Below, one piece after another: positions 19,857 to 29,989 of a DNA stretch of 64,000 bases. The stretch comes from Sepioteuthis lessoniana. Lineage: Eukaryota; Mollusca; Cephalopoda; Myopsida; Loliginidae. Each line of letters begins with the position of its first letter. The stretch's first letter is position 1. Both the position numbers and the translations under genes were made by a program. The stretch is taken from contig CAUZXS010004386.1 of assembly GCA_963585895.1 (NCBI GenBank), positions 103,501 through 167,500 on the forward strand, in the 5' to 3' direction. A model generated the notes under the pieces. It did no database searches and was not told the DNA's origin. It saw only the letters and a list, made by a program, of their open reading frames with translations.

Positions 19857-20475
19857 GTATCATCATCATCATCATCATCATGTCGTGGCGCTAGCACGGA
19901 TATCCCTGACCCTCTCTCGCCACTTCTCCCTATCATTCATCGCCTCTGGCAGGTCTTCAGGGCTACATCCCGTATCCTCACATAGCAGCTGTATGTATGT
20001 ATGTTCGAGCTGGTCGTCCTGCTTTTGCTTGGCCATCACTTATGAGCTCGTCCTTGCTTCTCCAGCAGTGTCCTGCATGTCTAGTTCATCTAACTTGGAT
20101 AGTTTTCGTGATGGGAGGCAGGTGGCCGTATAGTTGGTGCCTTGTGTGGTGTTGCTGCCAGGACTTGTTCAATATTGCCCACAGCATTCTTGTGTAATTG
20201 CCGTCTAGCTTCTTCTCCAGCCGTTTAGTTAGCATCCATATAGCAGTATCGACACGACCGCTGCCTGGAAGAAACTGCGTTTCATTTTATCGGTCAGGTC
20301 TGATTTCCATATGATCGAGAGCCTATCGATAGCTGTCCATGCCTTCGTTAGCCGTGTGTCGATATCTTTTTAAGTTGATGAGACGCTGCTTCCTAGGTAC
20401 GTGAATTTGTCTACCAGTTTCAGAGAGGTTCCGTCTCATGTGGAAATGTCGCCTGTTTGATTATAGCACATATTC
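19857..20475 (-). pseudogene. RTE-type LINE 3' fragment with ATC/GAT tail
   Basis: The left end is a CAT repeat (minus-strand ATG/TGA tail). To the right it matches the LINE at 49690-52405 from its end back to the region after YADD. Landmarks are GGATATCCCTGACCCTCTCT, AGCAGTGTCCTGCATG and CCTAGGTACGTGAATTTGTC. Single-base changes and small indels break the frame. It is a 5'-truncated insertion. Confidence 0.85.
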
Positions 20476-20479
20476 AATT

Positions 20480-21010
20480 TAGAATAAAGAAGCGATGTTA
20501 AAATCAAATTCATTTTTGAAGTAACAGAATATTAGATTTTAACTCAAAAGAAATAAAGTCGAACGCTTTGTGTAGGTTTGCAGAATAAATCTATAAATAT
20601 ACTGAAGGTTTATTTATTTTTATTGCTTATTTATAAGACTGGGGATGGCTCGTAATTACATAAAAAAAAGTAGATGATTTGTCGATGATTCTAATTAGTT
20701 AAAGAAATGTACTTTTAACAATTTACTAGGGAAAAGATTTCTTAATGTATTTTGGGTCTTGATAGTTCAAATTTTGCGCGGCAAGTCAAATATTGTTATC
20801 AATGAAATCTCTAAGAAATTTTTAAAAGAATATATGAGCGCTGATCGGTCAATAAATGCAAAAATTACAACTACTCAAGCTCTTTTTTTTGGGGGGGGGG
20901 GGGCACAAAAATAAACACTTGTTTTTAGTATGGAAATAAATATTTTCCATAAATCTGCTGTGATTTTCGAAAAAATAAATGGGAGGTATTACTTTCTGAG
21001 CTATTTACGT
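20480..21010. other. No recognisable feature; T/G homopolymer at 20881-20903
   Basis: AT-rich. The run of about 8 T and 13 G is the only notable point. Confidence 0.5.
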
Positions 21011-21012
21011 AA

Positions 21013-21260
21013 AGTTGGTGACCGTTGTCGAGGGCGACCAAAAGGCTCCCTTTTCAATAGCTACTACACCAAAGTGTAGGGGAGGGCTCTACTCCTTTCC
21101 CTGGATTTCTCCACTTTACCCTTGATACGTACCTTATATTGCTGAATATAAAGCAAGGAGACATCAAGTACCATTTTTAAAGTTTTTGGTATGACGCGAC
21201 CTGGGATTGAACCCAGGTCTCCCGGACCATTGGCGAACACTCTACCCACTTCTCACGTAG
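21013..21260 (-). repeat. SINE-C copy
   Basis: Inverted SINE-C: tail CGAGGGCGACCAAAAGGCTC, body, then GGGATTGAACCCAGGTCTCC (B box) and GAACACTCTACCCACTTC. Confidence 0.85.
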
Positions 21261-21264
21261 ATGA

Positions 21265-21960
21265 AGCAATATTGTCTCAAAGTTTCAAAAATGATTGAGT
21301 AACGATGTACCTTCCATAGATTTGTTGCCTCTCTATTTTCATCAGTTTGGGCCGGTTAAAGATGGACTATGCGGACAATATTTTTCTGACAAAAACGCCA
21401 ATATGATAACGCTGGGAAAACGTTAATCTACTAATACAAGTGTGATATCCAAATTTTTACTTTTTTTATGTTTGTTTTTTCGTTTTTTGTGTTTTTTGTT
21501 TTTGTTTTTTTTTGGGGTTGTTTTTTTTTTTTTTTTTTTTTTTGGCTTTTGCCAATTTTCTATTGCGAAAGTGATGATTGTCAATGGTGTTCATTGTTAA
21601 GAAGTAAGGGTTTTATGTTTTGTTTTGTTTTGTTTTTTTCTTTGGTGTGGGATTGAAAGCTTGCTCTATCCAACGGTGTTATTGTGTGCTATCTTTATTT
21701 GCTGCGGTTACTGTGAAATACAAGGCAATACTTTCGGTGAGCAGCACGCAACTGAACCACTTAGAGCCTAGAATAATGAAATTTTTCAAAAAAATAGGTA
21801 AGGTACTCAGTAATAATTTTTTGGACAGATTTCTCTCTTTCTGACAGATCGGGCCAGTGAAAGATGGATTATGCAGACAACCTCTTTCCAGGCAATGACT
21901 CCGGCATCACCACCCTGGTTCCTTCCAAAGATTTGTGCGGTTAATCTATTTGTTTATTTG
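21265..21960. repeat. Diverged direct duplication in T-rich DNA
   Basis: Blocks near 21335-21400 and 21845-21910 share GGGCCRGTKAAAGATGGA and TATGCRGACAA. T-rich tracts lie between them (21455-21545). No gene is seen; the open frames are poly-Phe products of the T tracts. Confidence 0.45.
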
Positions 21961-21961
21961 T

Positions 21962-22435
21962 TCAGATTTTGTCGTTCTTTGATCGTTTGAATTCATTGTT
22001 ATAATCCTGATAGCTTTGAGCGATCAACACAAAAGGACTCTTTGATGATAAAGGGATTTCCTTTGATGGTTTTCTTTGTTGAATTCTTTTTTCGCTTTTC
22101 TTAAAACGACGCTCGGGATGGCTTATTGAAAAAGCTGAATTGAACCAAGTTTCAGGCGAGGGTAAGGTATATTCAACTGATCTACTGAGATCGAAAACTG
22201 AAGTGGCTACAATCATAGACTTTTTGAATTATGATGCCGAGCGTTGCAGTAAGAGCTCTCCGCGCTTCATTGCTTTTGAAGTAACCTCCATGGAGACTAT
22301 AAACATTTTCAGGTCCTTAAGGGTATTTATGGAGAAGATTTCGATGCTACTTAAACAGTGTGCCATTCTGTGATATCAGATAAAACAAACACATTAAAAA
22401 TTAGATTACAAACGCGTTAATCGCAAGAGTCAGTT
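21962..22435. other. No recognisable feature
   Basis: Open frames of 77-84 codons exist on both strands but overlap each other and show no family motif. Confidence 0.35.
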
Positions 22436-22439
22436 TGGC

Positions 22440-22530
22440 TTGGTTTGGTTTCTTTGTTTAATGGCATATCAAACTTCATTGGTATTGCTTAGAATATTCA
22501 GGCTACTGAATCCATTTTTATAAGTATACA
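22440..22530 (-). repeat. LINE-type tail fragment
   Basis: TTGGTTTGGTTTCTTTG, TTAATGGCATATCAAAC and a diverged remainder match the inverted shared tail. Confidence 0.5.
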
Positions 22531-22534
22531 CACA

Positions 22535-22855
22535 TCTCAGCCGATATATTCTTCGGCCTACTTTGGGCATTTCATGTCGAACTCGGGATTAAACCCTTTA
22601 TTTGATCCACTGGGATAGACTGTTCCAATTTTGTTAACCAGGACAGGGTAAGAATTATAGTTAGTATTCCTTGTAATTCTTATCTGTTGTAGGGATTGAA
22701 CCTGAAACCTCCAGTTGATTTCACTCAGAAGCACTTTTTAACCAAACCCTTTATCCACTGCTAATTTTGTGTGCTCCTTCATTGCGCCAACCCAAAGCTT
22801 TGGTGGTCATCTTTTGGGTTTCTTATAGTTAAAATCGTTCTTGTCTGACATAAAT
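22535..22855. other. No recognisable feature
   Basis: Unassigned sequence left of two transposon remnants. Confidence 0.35.
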
Positions 22856-22859
22856 AACG

Positions 22860-23042
22860 TTACCTTACACGTACCACGTGACCAAACCACTTTAATCTTT
22901 CCTTCTTGATAAGGTCAGTGATTTTATTTGCTATTCCAAAGTCACGTCTTGCATTATCCATTTTGATTCGAGAAACTCGCTCCGTTACCCTAAAGTAATC
23001 ATTCTCAAACGCATTTAGTTTTCTGTTGTCTTCCTGCTTCAA
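22860..23042 (-). pseudogene. Non-LTR retrotransposon C-terminal fragment of a second type
   Basis: About 60 codons on the minus strand include LNAFENDYFR, ARRDFGI, ITDLIKKERLKWFGHVVR. The KWFGHV(V)R ending is characteristic of the C-terminal region of many invertebrate RTE/CR1-like LINE proteins. It is not part of the lineage at 49690-52405, which has TRHAGHCW at the comparable place. Only this piece is seen. Confidence 0.6.
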
Positions 23043-23059
23043 ACTTCAAATTTCCCAAA

Positions 23060-23235
23060 TATGCATGGCTATTGAGGCTATTAGTGAATATTTAGACCTT
23101 GCTCATAGAGAAACTGTTGCATGACTTTTCTTGCTTGGATAGGAGCATTATCGTGCTGAAATAAGAACTTTTCGTCAGTGATCCGAACACCTTTAACTCT
23201 AAATTCGTATTTTTCAAAATTACTCTCCATTAGGA
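23060..23235 (-). pseudogene. Tc1/mariner transposase fragment (second catalytic Asp)
   Basis: The minus strand reads FRVKGVRITDEKFLFQHDNA and then PIQARKVMQQFLYEQGLNIH, after which there is a stop. FLFQHDNAP is the hallmark around the second Asp of the Tc1/mariner DDE domain. A diverged HIWEI follows where NPIENLW is usual. No intact terminal repeats are seen. The LINE fragment at 22860-23042 abuts it. Confidence 0.7.
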
Positions 23236-23329
23236 GTTTCGTTTACTGTCAGTGAACGGAAAGGCAAACATTCTATCATATCCTTCAACACCCCCAAATT
23301 ACGAATCTCCCGAGTATAATAGTAAACTT

Positions 23330-23620
23330 AACCCGAGGGTGAGGCTCCACTCCTGGCGTTCTGGGGTGTGTGAAGTCTTCCTTCGTTGCCATTACCCAAT
23401 ATTTATAATGGGGGTCCCGGTGGCGTTGTAGCTAATGTGTTGGCCTGCCACATTGTAGTGAGTTCAATATCAACTGGCGCAATTACATTCACTTTCGAAA
23501 TAATACCTTTGAGAAAGGCAAGAAGAAGAAATGGGTTTGGTGGTTTGGTTAGGTTTTATGACATATCAACTATTGACGTTTATTTAATGCCAAATCCTTT
23601 ATACATACATATATATATAT
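23330..23620. repeat. Mosaic: CAGTCGG fragment, SINE-B-like head, inverted tail, TA run
   Basis: 23330-23395 is a piece of CAGTCGG repeat (GTGAGGCTCCACTCC, CTTCCTTCGTTGCC). 23407-23525 is a diverged SINE-B-type head (GTTGTAGCTAATGTGTTGGC, GAGTTCAATATC). 23531-23605 is an inverted LINE-type tail (GGTTTTATGACATATCAAC, TTAATGCCAAATCC), then TA. Confidence 0.55.
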
Positions 23621-23622
23621 AT

Positions 23623-24362
23623 ATATACTGCTATATGGATGCACTACATGGACGCTAACAAAACGGCTGGAGAAGAAACTAGACAGCAATTACACAAGAA
23701 TGTTGAGAGCAATATTGAACAAGTCCTGGCGACAACACCCCACAAGACACCAACTATACGGCCACTTGCCTCCCATCACGAAAACTAAACTTTGGAGGTG
23801 CCAGTGGTGTAGTCGTTATCGTCGTAGGAAATGGAAACGGCGACACGAGTTCAAATCCTGGACGAGACTGATTGCATTTCACATAGCACTAATACCCCTG
23901 GGAAAGGTGTGAATCCAATTATTCTCTCTCCAGCTATAAGTAAATAGTAGGGCAGACTAGGTTTTTCAGCCTTGGTTAGGCAACTAGTCTAGGAGAAGGA
24001 AAACTCTGAATTCAAACCTGTTAAACTCCGCTTAAAAATTGACCTTATGTCATATCCTGCCCGAGCGGAGGGTTTGGTAAATAGTATCACGAAAATTATA
24101 CAAGTTAGACGAACCAGACACGCAGGACACTGCTGGAGAAGCAAGGATGAGCTCATAAGTGATGTACTCCTATGAACCCCCACATATGGCCAAGCAAAAG
24201 CAGGACGACCAGCTAGAACTTACATACAGCAGCTATGTGAGGACACAGGATGTAACCCTGAAGACCTGCCAGAGGCGATGAATGATAGGGAGAAGTGGCG
24301 AGAGAGGGTCAGGGATATCCGTACTGGCGGCATGACATGATGATGATGATGATGATGATGAT
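23623..24362 (+). pseudogene. RTE-type LINE 3' fragment split by SINE-A, with (GAT)n tail
   Basis: It begins in the TLLYGCTTWTL region, continues through NKSWRQHPTR, is interrupted at 23788-24085 by SINE-A, resumes at RRTRHAGHCW, and ends with the (ATG)n tail at 24337-24362. It is close in sequence to 49690-52405, with frame breaks. The SINE-bounding duplication lies inside the YGHLPPITK region. Confidence 0.85.
23788..24085 (+). repeat. SINE-A copy nested in LINE, with target-site duplication
   Basis: The flanks ATCACGAAAACTA (23775-23787) and ATCACGAAAATTA (24086-24098) are a 13-bp duplication with one mismatch. The head is slightly mutated (GTGGTGTAGTCGTTATCGTC). Confidence 0.9.
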
Positions 24363-24368
24363 ATATAT

Positions 24369-24917
24369 CTTTAAGAAAAATCAAAACCGGTCACATTAGG
24401 ATTATAAATTTATTTCAATCCTGTTATATGTTTTTGATATAAATAAAAAAACACGAAAAAAAATTAACAGGGCTTCTTCAGATCTTATGGATAAAATAAT
24501 TCAGAATAGACACAGGAAAGAAGGGTGGGAGGGGATAGAAGAGGGGTGAAAAGTTTTTTTTCCTTATTTAGCCTACTTCCGGTTTATTTATTTTATTGCC
24601 GTTTAGAATTATAGTAAATTTTTTTTTTTTTTTTGCTAAAATTTTAATTAATTTTCGACTTAAAACTCCAGATTTAATACTAATTTAGTAAACATAGCTT
24701 TATTTGATAACTTTACGTAAAAAAACTCTTCACTTCTCTTTTATCCTCTCCCACCCTTCTTTCTTGTGTCTATTCTGAATTGTTTTATCCATAAGATCTG
24801 AAGTAGTCCTGTTAATTTTTTTTTATATCAAAAACATAAAACAGAATAGAAATGAATTTATAATCCTAATGTGACCGGTTTTGTTTTTGTTTTTGTTTTT
24901 TTGTTTTTTTCTTAAAG
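24369..24917. repeat. Inverted repeat of about 190-bp arms, PLE-like ends
   Basis: The arms 24369-24558 and 24717-24917 are inverted copies around a 158-base centre. Shared landmarks include AACCGGTCACATTAGGATTA, TTCAGATCTTATGGATAAAA and AGAAGGGTGGGAGG (inverted on the right). The right arm is followed by the PLE leader block. The centre has no open frame of note. It lies immediately after the (GAT)n tail of an RTE fragment. Confidence 0.75.
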
Positions 24918-24924
24918 AAATTAT

Positions 24925-25065
24925 TGCTCTTCAATGTCAGTTACGTTGAGCTCTTTACCAGGAAAATTTAAATGTTCACTGTTGAATTTTTTTTTTTTTT
25001 TTTTTGTCCCGATGGAATTACTCCCAACTCCGGTTTAACTGGACCGAATAGTACTATATATATAT
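24925..25065. repeat. PLE-associated leader block, second copy
   Basis: Matches 1461-1590, with a T-run (24988-25006) inside, and ends in a TA run. Confidence 0.6.
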
Positions 25066-25900
25066 ATATATATTAAATAGATATGATTTATTTTGGTTGG
25101 GCTTTATAACATATCAACATTTGTAGATTATTAAATGCCAAATCCTTTTTATACATATATATTAAATACACATGATTTGATTTGATTGAGTTTTATGATA
25201 TATCAACCATTGTAGGTTATTTAATGCCAAATCCCATTCATACATATATATTAAATAGATATGATTTGGTTTCGTTTGGTTTTATGGTATATTAACCCTT
25301 GTGGGGTATTTAAAGCCAAAGCTGCTTTATACATATATATTAAATATACATGATTTGGTTTGGTTGGGTTTTATGATATATCAAGCATTGTAGGTTATTT
25401 AATGCCAAATTCTCTTTATACATATATATAATAAGTCTTCCTTCGTTGCCATTACCCAATATTTATAATTTGTAAACATATTTTGTAGATAACTTTTTAA
25501 ACGAGCCTGAGTTTATCTTTCTTTGTACACAGGGAAATATTCCAAGTATCAGTAATAATTCAATGAAACATTAGACTTTTGTTTACACACAGTTTAATTA
25601 TCAAATAGTTGTATTTCCTGTAATCCAGTTTAGCATTATTTATTTGTTTTTACAATTTAAATATCAAACAGTTCGATTTAATCCCTAGATAGCACCCGCT
25701 CAGATTCTACCATTCCAGCCCAGAGTGACCCTCGGAGCGATTACAATGAAGGGATAATCTACATTCACCAAAGCTCCAAAGCTGGAGCCTCACCATCCGC
25801 TAGTTTTGCTTCATATCTTGGGCACTCGTTCGGGGGGTCTTACCGCTCTGCAGATAGGAAATCGGCGTATTCTACAGTCCTAGCCGACTTGACTAACATT
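25066..25900 (-). repeat. CAGTCGG repeat with four tandem tail units
   Basis: Four units of about 92 bases (25066-25430), each with TATATATTAAAT, TTGGTT, ATATCAAC and TTAATGCCAAAT cores, precede the AT-rich body and the conserved region (AGATTCTACCATTCCAGCCC ... GCGTATTCTACAG) ending in CCTAGCCGACTTG. Confidence 0.75.
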
Positions 25901-25902
25901 TA

Positions 25903-25990
25903 GTTAAATAGTACCACTGCTGTTCTTCTACAAGAATGGCTTCGGCATTAAATAACTCACAAAGGTTGACATGCCATTAAAAAAAGAATC
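25903..25990 (+). repeat. SINE-B tail fragment
   Basis: AATAGTACCACTGCTGTTCT, CAAGAATGGCTTCGGCATTA and GGTTGACATGCC match the SINE-B 3' end, including the shared stem-loop. Confidence 0.7.
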
Positions 25991-26144
25991 CTAACCAGAT
26001 AAGTTTCATTCACTTGCTTAGTTTTTTTTTTTTTTGTTTTTTTTTTGTTTGAAAAAGGACTTGTTAGTTAAAAAAAATTATATATCAGCAGATACCGTAA
26101 GTTGCCATCTTCTGGGCGGCTTGTTGTGGAAAAGACTACAGTAA

Positions 26145-26844
26145 TATTCAGGGTGCAGAACCAAAATTAGGAATATTCTAGAATCATGATAAATGACTCT
26201 ATTATAAAACAAGTTTAATTTTAATTTCAAAACATAAGCAACAACATAAGAAGATAAACACAAAATAGCAAATTTACTCAATATGGCCACCTTCTTTATT
26301 TTTCATTATTGTATCAACACGCTTTCGAAATGATTTACATGCCTTTAAAATAAATTCTTCAGACATTTTATTCTATTCTTCTTCAAGGAACCTCAAAGAA
26401 CCTTCTTAAACGAACCAATATTTGGATGGGAAATTACATTTTTTTCTAAAACGCCCAATATAGCGTAATCAATGAGGTTAAGGACTTGTTTAATTGCTGT
26501 TCTCACAATTTTCTTTCGAACTTTCAATTAATCAATCTACTACCCTTTTCCTTAAATAGCTCTTTTTCTGTAAAAAAAAAAAAAAGTTTTTTAGCTTTGT
26601 ATAGGGTGAACCAAGAAAGTTTGCCTTGGTTTCGGCGTTAAACAAATCATAGATTCTTCGTCGTTTCTTCTCTTTCTCACTCATATTGGGCTGAATTTTA
26701 ATCTTTAAAAAGTTCTTGAATAATAGAGCTAACCATGAAAATTTAGATCTATGGCGTATTTGTGGGGAGGGTTTCAAAATTTGGACTAATCAGACTAAAA
26801 ATAACTTTTTAAACTTATTCCATATTTTGCTTCCGCACCCTGTA
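26145..26844 (-). mobile_element. Internally deleted Tc1/mariner-type transposon with inverted ends
   Basis: The left end is CAGGGTGCAGAACCAAAATT. The right end, inverted, is CAGGGTGCGGAAGCAAAATA and begins at a TA. On the minus strand a transposase start is recognisable (MSEKEKKRRRIYDLFNAET, about 26690-26630). A C-terminal part follows (ISHPNIGS, then MSEEFILKACKSFRKRVDTI and KEGGHIE at about 26375-26275). The DDE catalytic core between them is missing and the rest is frame-broken. About 700 bp remain of an element that is normally longer. Confidence 0.7.
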
Positions 26845-26849
26845 GCGAG

Positions 26850-27095
26850 TGGTTAAACTGTCGCGAGTTGATAATGTTTTGAAATATAAATGTCCAGTAA
26901 GAAAAAAAAATGATAATAACAGAAATGTATTATCTGGAGGATGAATATTAGTATTGCATTTAGATGATTGTTAATTTTAACGGCATGTCAAGCCATTTAG
27001 GGTTATCTTATACCAAGAGGTCAGGGAATCATGTTCTGTATACATTTTTTGTGTGTTGTTGTTTCTTAAAGGTTTTTTTTTTGTTTTTGCTTTTA
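26850..27095. other. Unassigned; diverged LINE-type tail at 26980-27035
   Basis: AACGGCATGTCAAGCC ... AGAGGTCAGGGAATCAT also occurs near 45640-45695 (CGGCATGTCAACCCGTC). It looks like an older relative of the shared tail. Confidence 0.45.
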
Positions 27096-27099
27096 AAAA

Positions 27100-27463
27100 A
27101 TGCGTGACGGCAACTACACAAGAATGCTGCGAGCAATATTGAACAAGTCCTGGAAGCAGCACCCCACAAAGCAGCAGCTGTACGGCCACTTACCACCCAT
27201 CACGAAAACCATCCAAGTTAGAAGAACCAGACATGCAGGACACTGCTGGAGAAATAGGGACGAACTCATAACTGACATACTCCTGTGGACCCCCTCACAT
27301 GGACGAGCAAAGGCAGGACGACCAGCTAGGACCTACATACAACAGCTCTGTGCCGATACAGGATGTAGCTTTGAAGTCTCACCAGAAGCGATGGACTATA
27401 GAGAAGGGTGGCGGGAGAGGGACAAGTATATCCGTGCTGATGGCGCGACATGATGATGATGAT
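27100..27463 (+). pseudogene. RTE-type LINE 3' fragment with (GAT)n tail
   Basis: An uninterrupted frame of about 110 codons encodes NYTRMLRAILNKSWKQHPTK through YGHLPPITKT, TRHAGHCWRN, TYIQQLCAD and the final RERDKYIRAD. The stop sits inside the TGATGATGATG tail. It is truncated before the reverse transcriptase and so cannot act by itself. Confidence 0.85.
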
Positions 27464-27465
27464 GT

Positions 27466-27765
27466 TTTTGTTTTGCTTTTCTTTTTACGAGTGTCGTTTA
27501 AAAAGTTCTGATCATCACCCAGATTTTCGACTTGTCATATACCTCTCACAGAAACTAAGACAGAAATTTGTATGAGTTTTTCTAGTTTTATAGGAAGCGG
27601 TAAAGCGTTGGCACAACAAAAATCTTCAACTATGGATCTTTTTTCTCTGGGAGGCTTAAGATTTTTTTATCGGTCCACATATGTCGTGTCTGCCAAAAAA
27701 ACATATAGGAAGAATAGCACTCAAAGTAGTGAGAGCCGTTTTGGTTTGAATTATGAGCTGTTCTT
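27466..27765. other. No recognisable feature
   Basis: AT-rich spacer. A 66-codon open frame shows no family motif. Confidence 0.35.
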
Positions 27766-27767
27766 CT

Positions 27768-27955
27768 TCTAGACTGGTTGCCTTACCAAGGTTAAGGACC
27801 CCTCTCTGCCCTATTATTTACCAAAGCCAGAAGATTCATACCTTGCCCATGTGTATTATCACGATGAATATGCAAAATACCTCCTCAGGGATTTGAAATA
27901 GATTCGTCATGTCCATTTCCCAAGAGGACGATAACCATTTCATCATGAAAGCCTC
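27768..27955 (-). repeat. SINE-A type copy, diverged, tailless
   Basis: Inverted central domain (CTAGACTGGTTGCCTTACC, CCCTATTATTTACC) and head (GTCCATTTCC, GACGATAACCATT). Confidence 0.7.
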
Positions 27956-27974
27956 TCTAAGTCTCCCCAGATCT

Positions 27975-28110
27975 CCTCTGGTTCAGAGTGGTAGGATTAG
28001 TTAAAGTCAAAAATATGTGCTTGAGTTATTGTTTAAAATGATTGTGAACTTTATAAATACATTGGCTTTTAGAACATTGATATTGAAACTAAGTATGAAG
28101 TGCTTACCTG
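27975..28110 (+). repeat. CAGTCGG repeat fragment
   Basis: CTCTGGTTCAGAGTGGTAGG followed by a diverged AT-rich body. Ends against the next copy, which is inverted. Confidence 0.5.
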
Positions 28111-28117
28111 TTTAAAA

Positions 28118-28175
28118 TGATTTGGTTGTGTTTTATGGAATTTAAAGCCTTGCGGGTTATTTTATGCCAAAGCTT

Positions 28176-28270
<95 letters not shown>

Positions 28271-28665
28271 TGTGTGTGATTTGTAATGGAATAGTTTGTT
28301 GGTAACGTTATTTTTAAACGACTGAGAACTCATTCGTTTACTCTCAGTAAAATCGTTTCAAGTATTGCTATCAAACACTAACAATTCTAGCATGTATTAA
28401 TCATTTGTTTGCACACAGTTTCAAGTTATTTCAAGTCTAGTAAATGATTAGTTCTATTTGACCTATAGATGGGACCCTAACAGGTACTACCACTCCGGGT
28501 CAGAGTGGACCTGGGGGAATAATGGCAGTTTCCAAAAGCTGAATAACTGGAGCCTCATCATCAGATCGTTTAGAGTCATACCCAAAGCACTCGTTGAGAC
28601 AAGGGGTCTTACCCCTCTGTAGAGATGCAGTCGGCGTATTCCACAGCTCCAGCAGATAGGGCTAA
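28118..28665 (-). repeat. CAGTCGG repeat with embedded TA/GT microsatellite
   Basis: Tail (TTATGGAATTTAAAGCC ... TTATGCCAAAGC), a TA run and GT run (28178-28278) replacing the usual TATATATTAAATATATA spacer, AT-rich modules, then AGGTACTACCACTCCGGGTC and GCAGTCGGCGTATTCCACAG. Confidence 0.8.
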
Positions 28666-28669
28666 ATAC

Positions 28670-29085
28670 ATAGGCTTTCAAAGCATTGATATTAAACTAA
28701 GTAAGGCGTGTTTAAAATGATTAGAAAGATATATAATTGTTCTCTATATATTTTGGGGAACCTAATTCTTAAAATGACTTCGGCTGAAAATCATCCTGTA
28801 AGAGTTGATATGCCGTACAATCACAGAACCAAACAAATATAAATAATTATCAACCATATTCGTTTTTAACTAACAAGTAAACGTTTAACTTTACACAAAT
28901 GCCAATGAGAAAGTCATAAATCTATCTAATCTCCTCCAAGCTTTGATTTAATAGCAGCGTAGGTTGAGTTCTTTAGCTTTGATAAGGAATCCAATCTAGC
29001 AGAAGAAAAAAAACCTGAATACCATTGAGAAATGTATGCCCTCCCTTATTCCCCAACTTGGGGTTAAATATTACCGCGACTGTCT
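28670..29085. other. Unassigned; diverged SINE central domain at 28920-29060
   Basis: TTGAGTTCTTTAGCTTTGAT, AAGGAATCCAATCTAGCAGA and following bases resemble the SINE-A central domain. Confidence 0.45.
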
Positions 29086-29098
29086 TGTTTACAAGGAT

Positions 29099-29367
29099 GT
29101 TGCCTGTGGTATAATGGTTATCGTCGTGGGAAATGGACACGGCGATACGAGTTCAAATCCTGGACGAAACTGACTGAATTTCACATAGCGCTAATAACCT
29201 TGGGAAAGGTGTGAATCCAATTATTCTCTCTCCAGCTATGGGTAAATAGTAGGGCAGACTGGTTCTTTAGTCTTGGGGAAGGAAAACTCTGAATTCAAAC
29301 CAGTTAAACTCTGCTTAAAAAACTGACTTTGTATAACATCCTACCCGGTCAGAAAGGTTGGTAAATA
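29099..29367 (+). repeat. SINE-A copy with target-site duplication
   Basis: TTTACAAGGAT (29088-29098) and TTTACATGGAT (29368-29378) flank the copy. Head, B box and central domain are intact. The tail hairpin is mutated (GGTCAGAAAGGTTGG). Confidence 0.85.
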
Positions 29368-29429
29368 TTTACATGGATAGTTTTAAGGTTAATATGCAAT
29401 TAGACGAAGAACCGTGACCCCGACAAAAA

Positions 29430-29975
29430 AAATAAAATAAATAGGAAACTTTGAATTTTAACTAAGCGCTTAAAAATTGAATTTGTGCAAAGAACCTGCT
29501 CCCCTACCCCCAAAAAAGATAAATGGGAAACATTGAATTCAAACTAAGCACTTAAAAACTGACTCTGTGCTAAGAATCCGCCCCCCCCCACGCCAAAAAA
29601 ATGAATGAGAAAATTTTAAATTCAAACTCAGCACTTAAAAATTGACTTTGTGCAAAGAACCTGCCCTCCCTCCAAAATAAATGGGAAACTTTGAATTCAA
29701 ACTAAGCGCTAAAAAATTGACTTTGTTCTAAGAACCTGCACCCACTCCAAAAAAAAAAAATGGGAAACTGAATTCAAACTAAGCGCTCAAAAATTGACTT
29801 TGGGTAAAGAACCTGCCCTCCAAAAATAAATGCGAAATTTTAAATTCAAACTAAGTACTTAAAAGTTGACTGTGCAAAGAACCCCCACCCAAATAAATGG
29901 GAAACTTTGAATTCAAACTAAGCGCTTAAAAATTGACTTTGTCACAGTTTTCTCGTGGCGGAGGGTTTGGGTAAA
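29430..29975 (+). repeat. Tandem array of seven units derived from the SINE-A body
   Basis: Units of about 68-87 bases share GGGAAACTTTGAATTCAAAC, AGCGCTTAAAAATTGAC and AAGAACCTGCCC plus variable C and A runs. They correspond to the segment from GGAAAACTCTGAATTC to CATATCCTGCCC of SINE-A. The last unit runs into a SINE-A-like end (TGGCGGAGGGTTTGGGTAAA), so the array seems to have expanded inside a SINE copy. Confidence 0.75.
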
Positions 29976-29989
29976 TACATACAAGTTTT

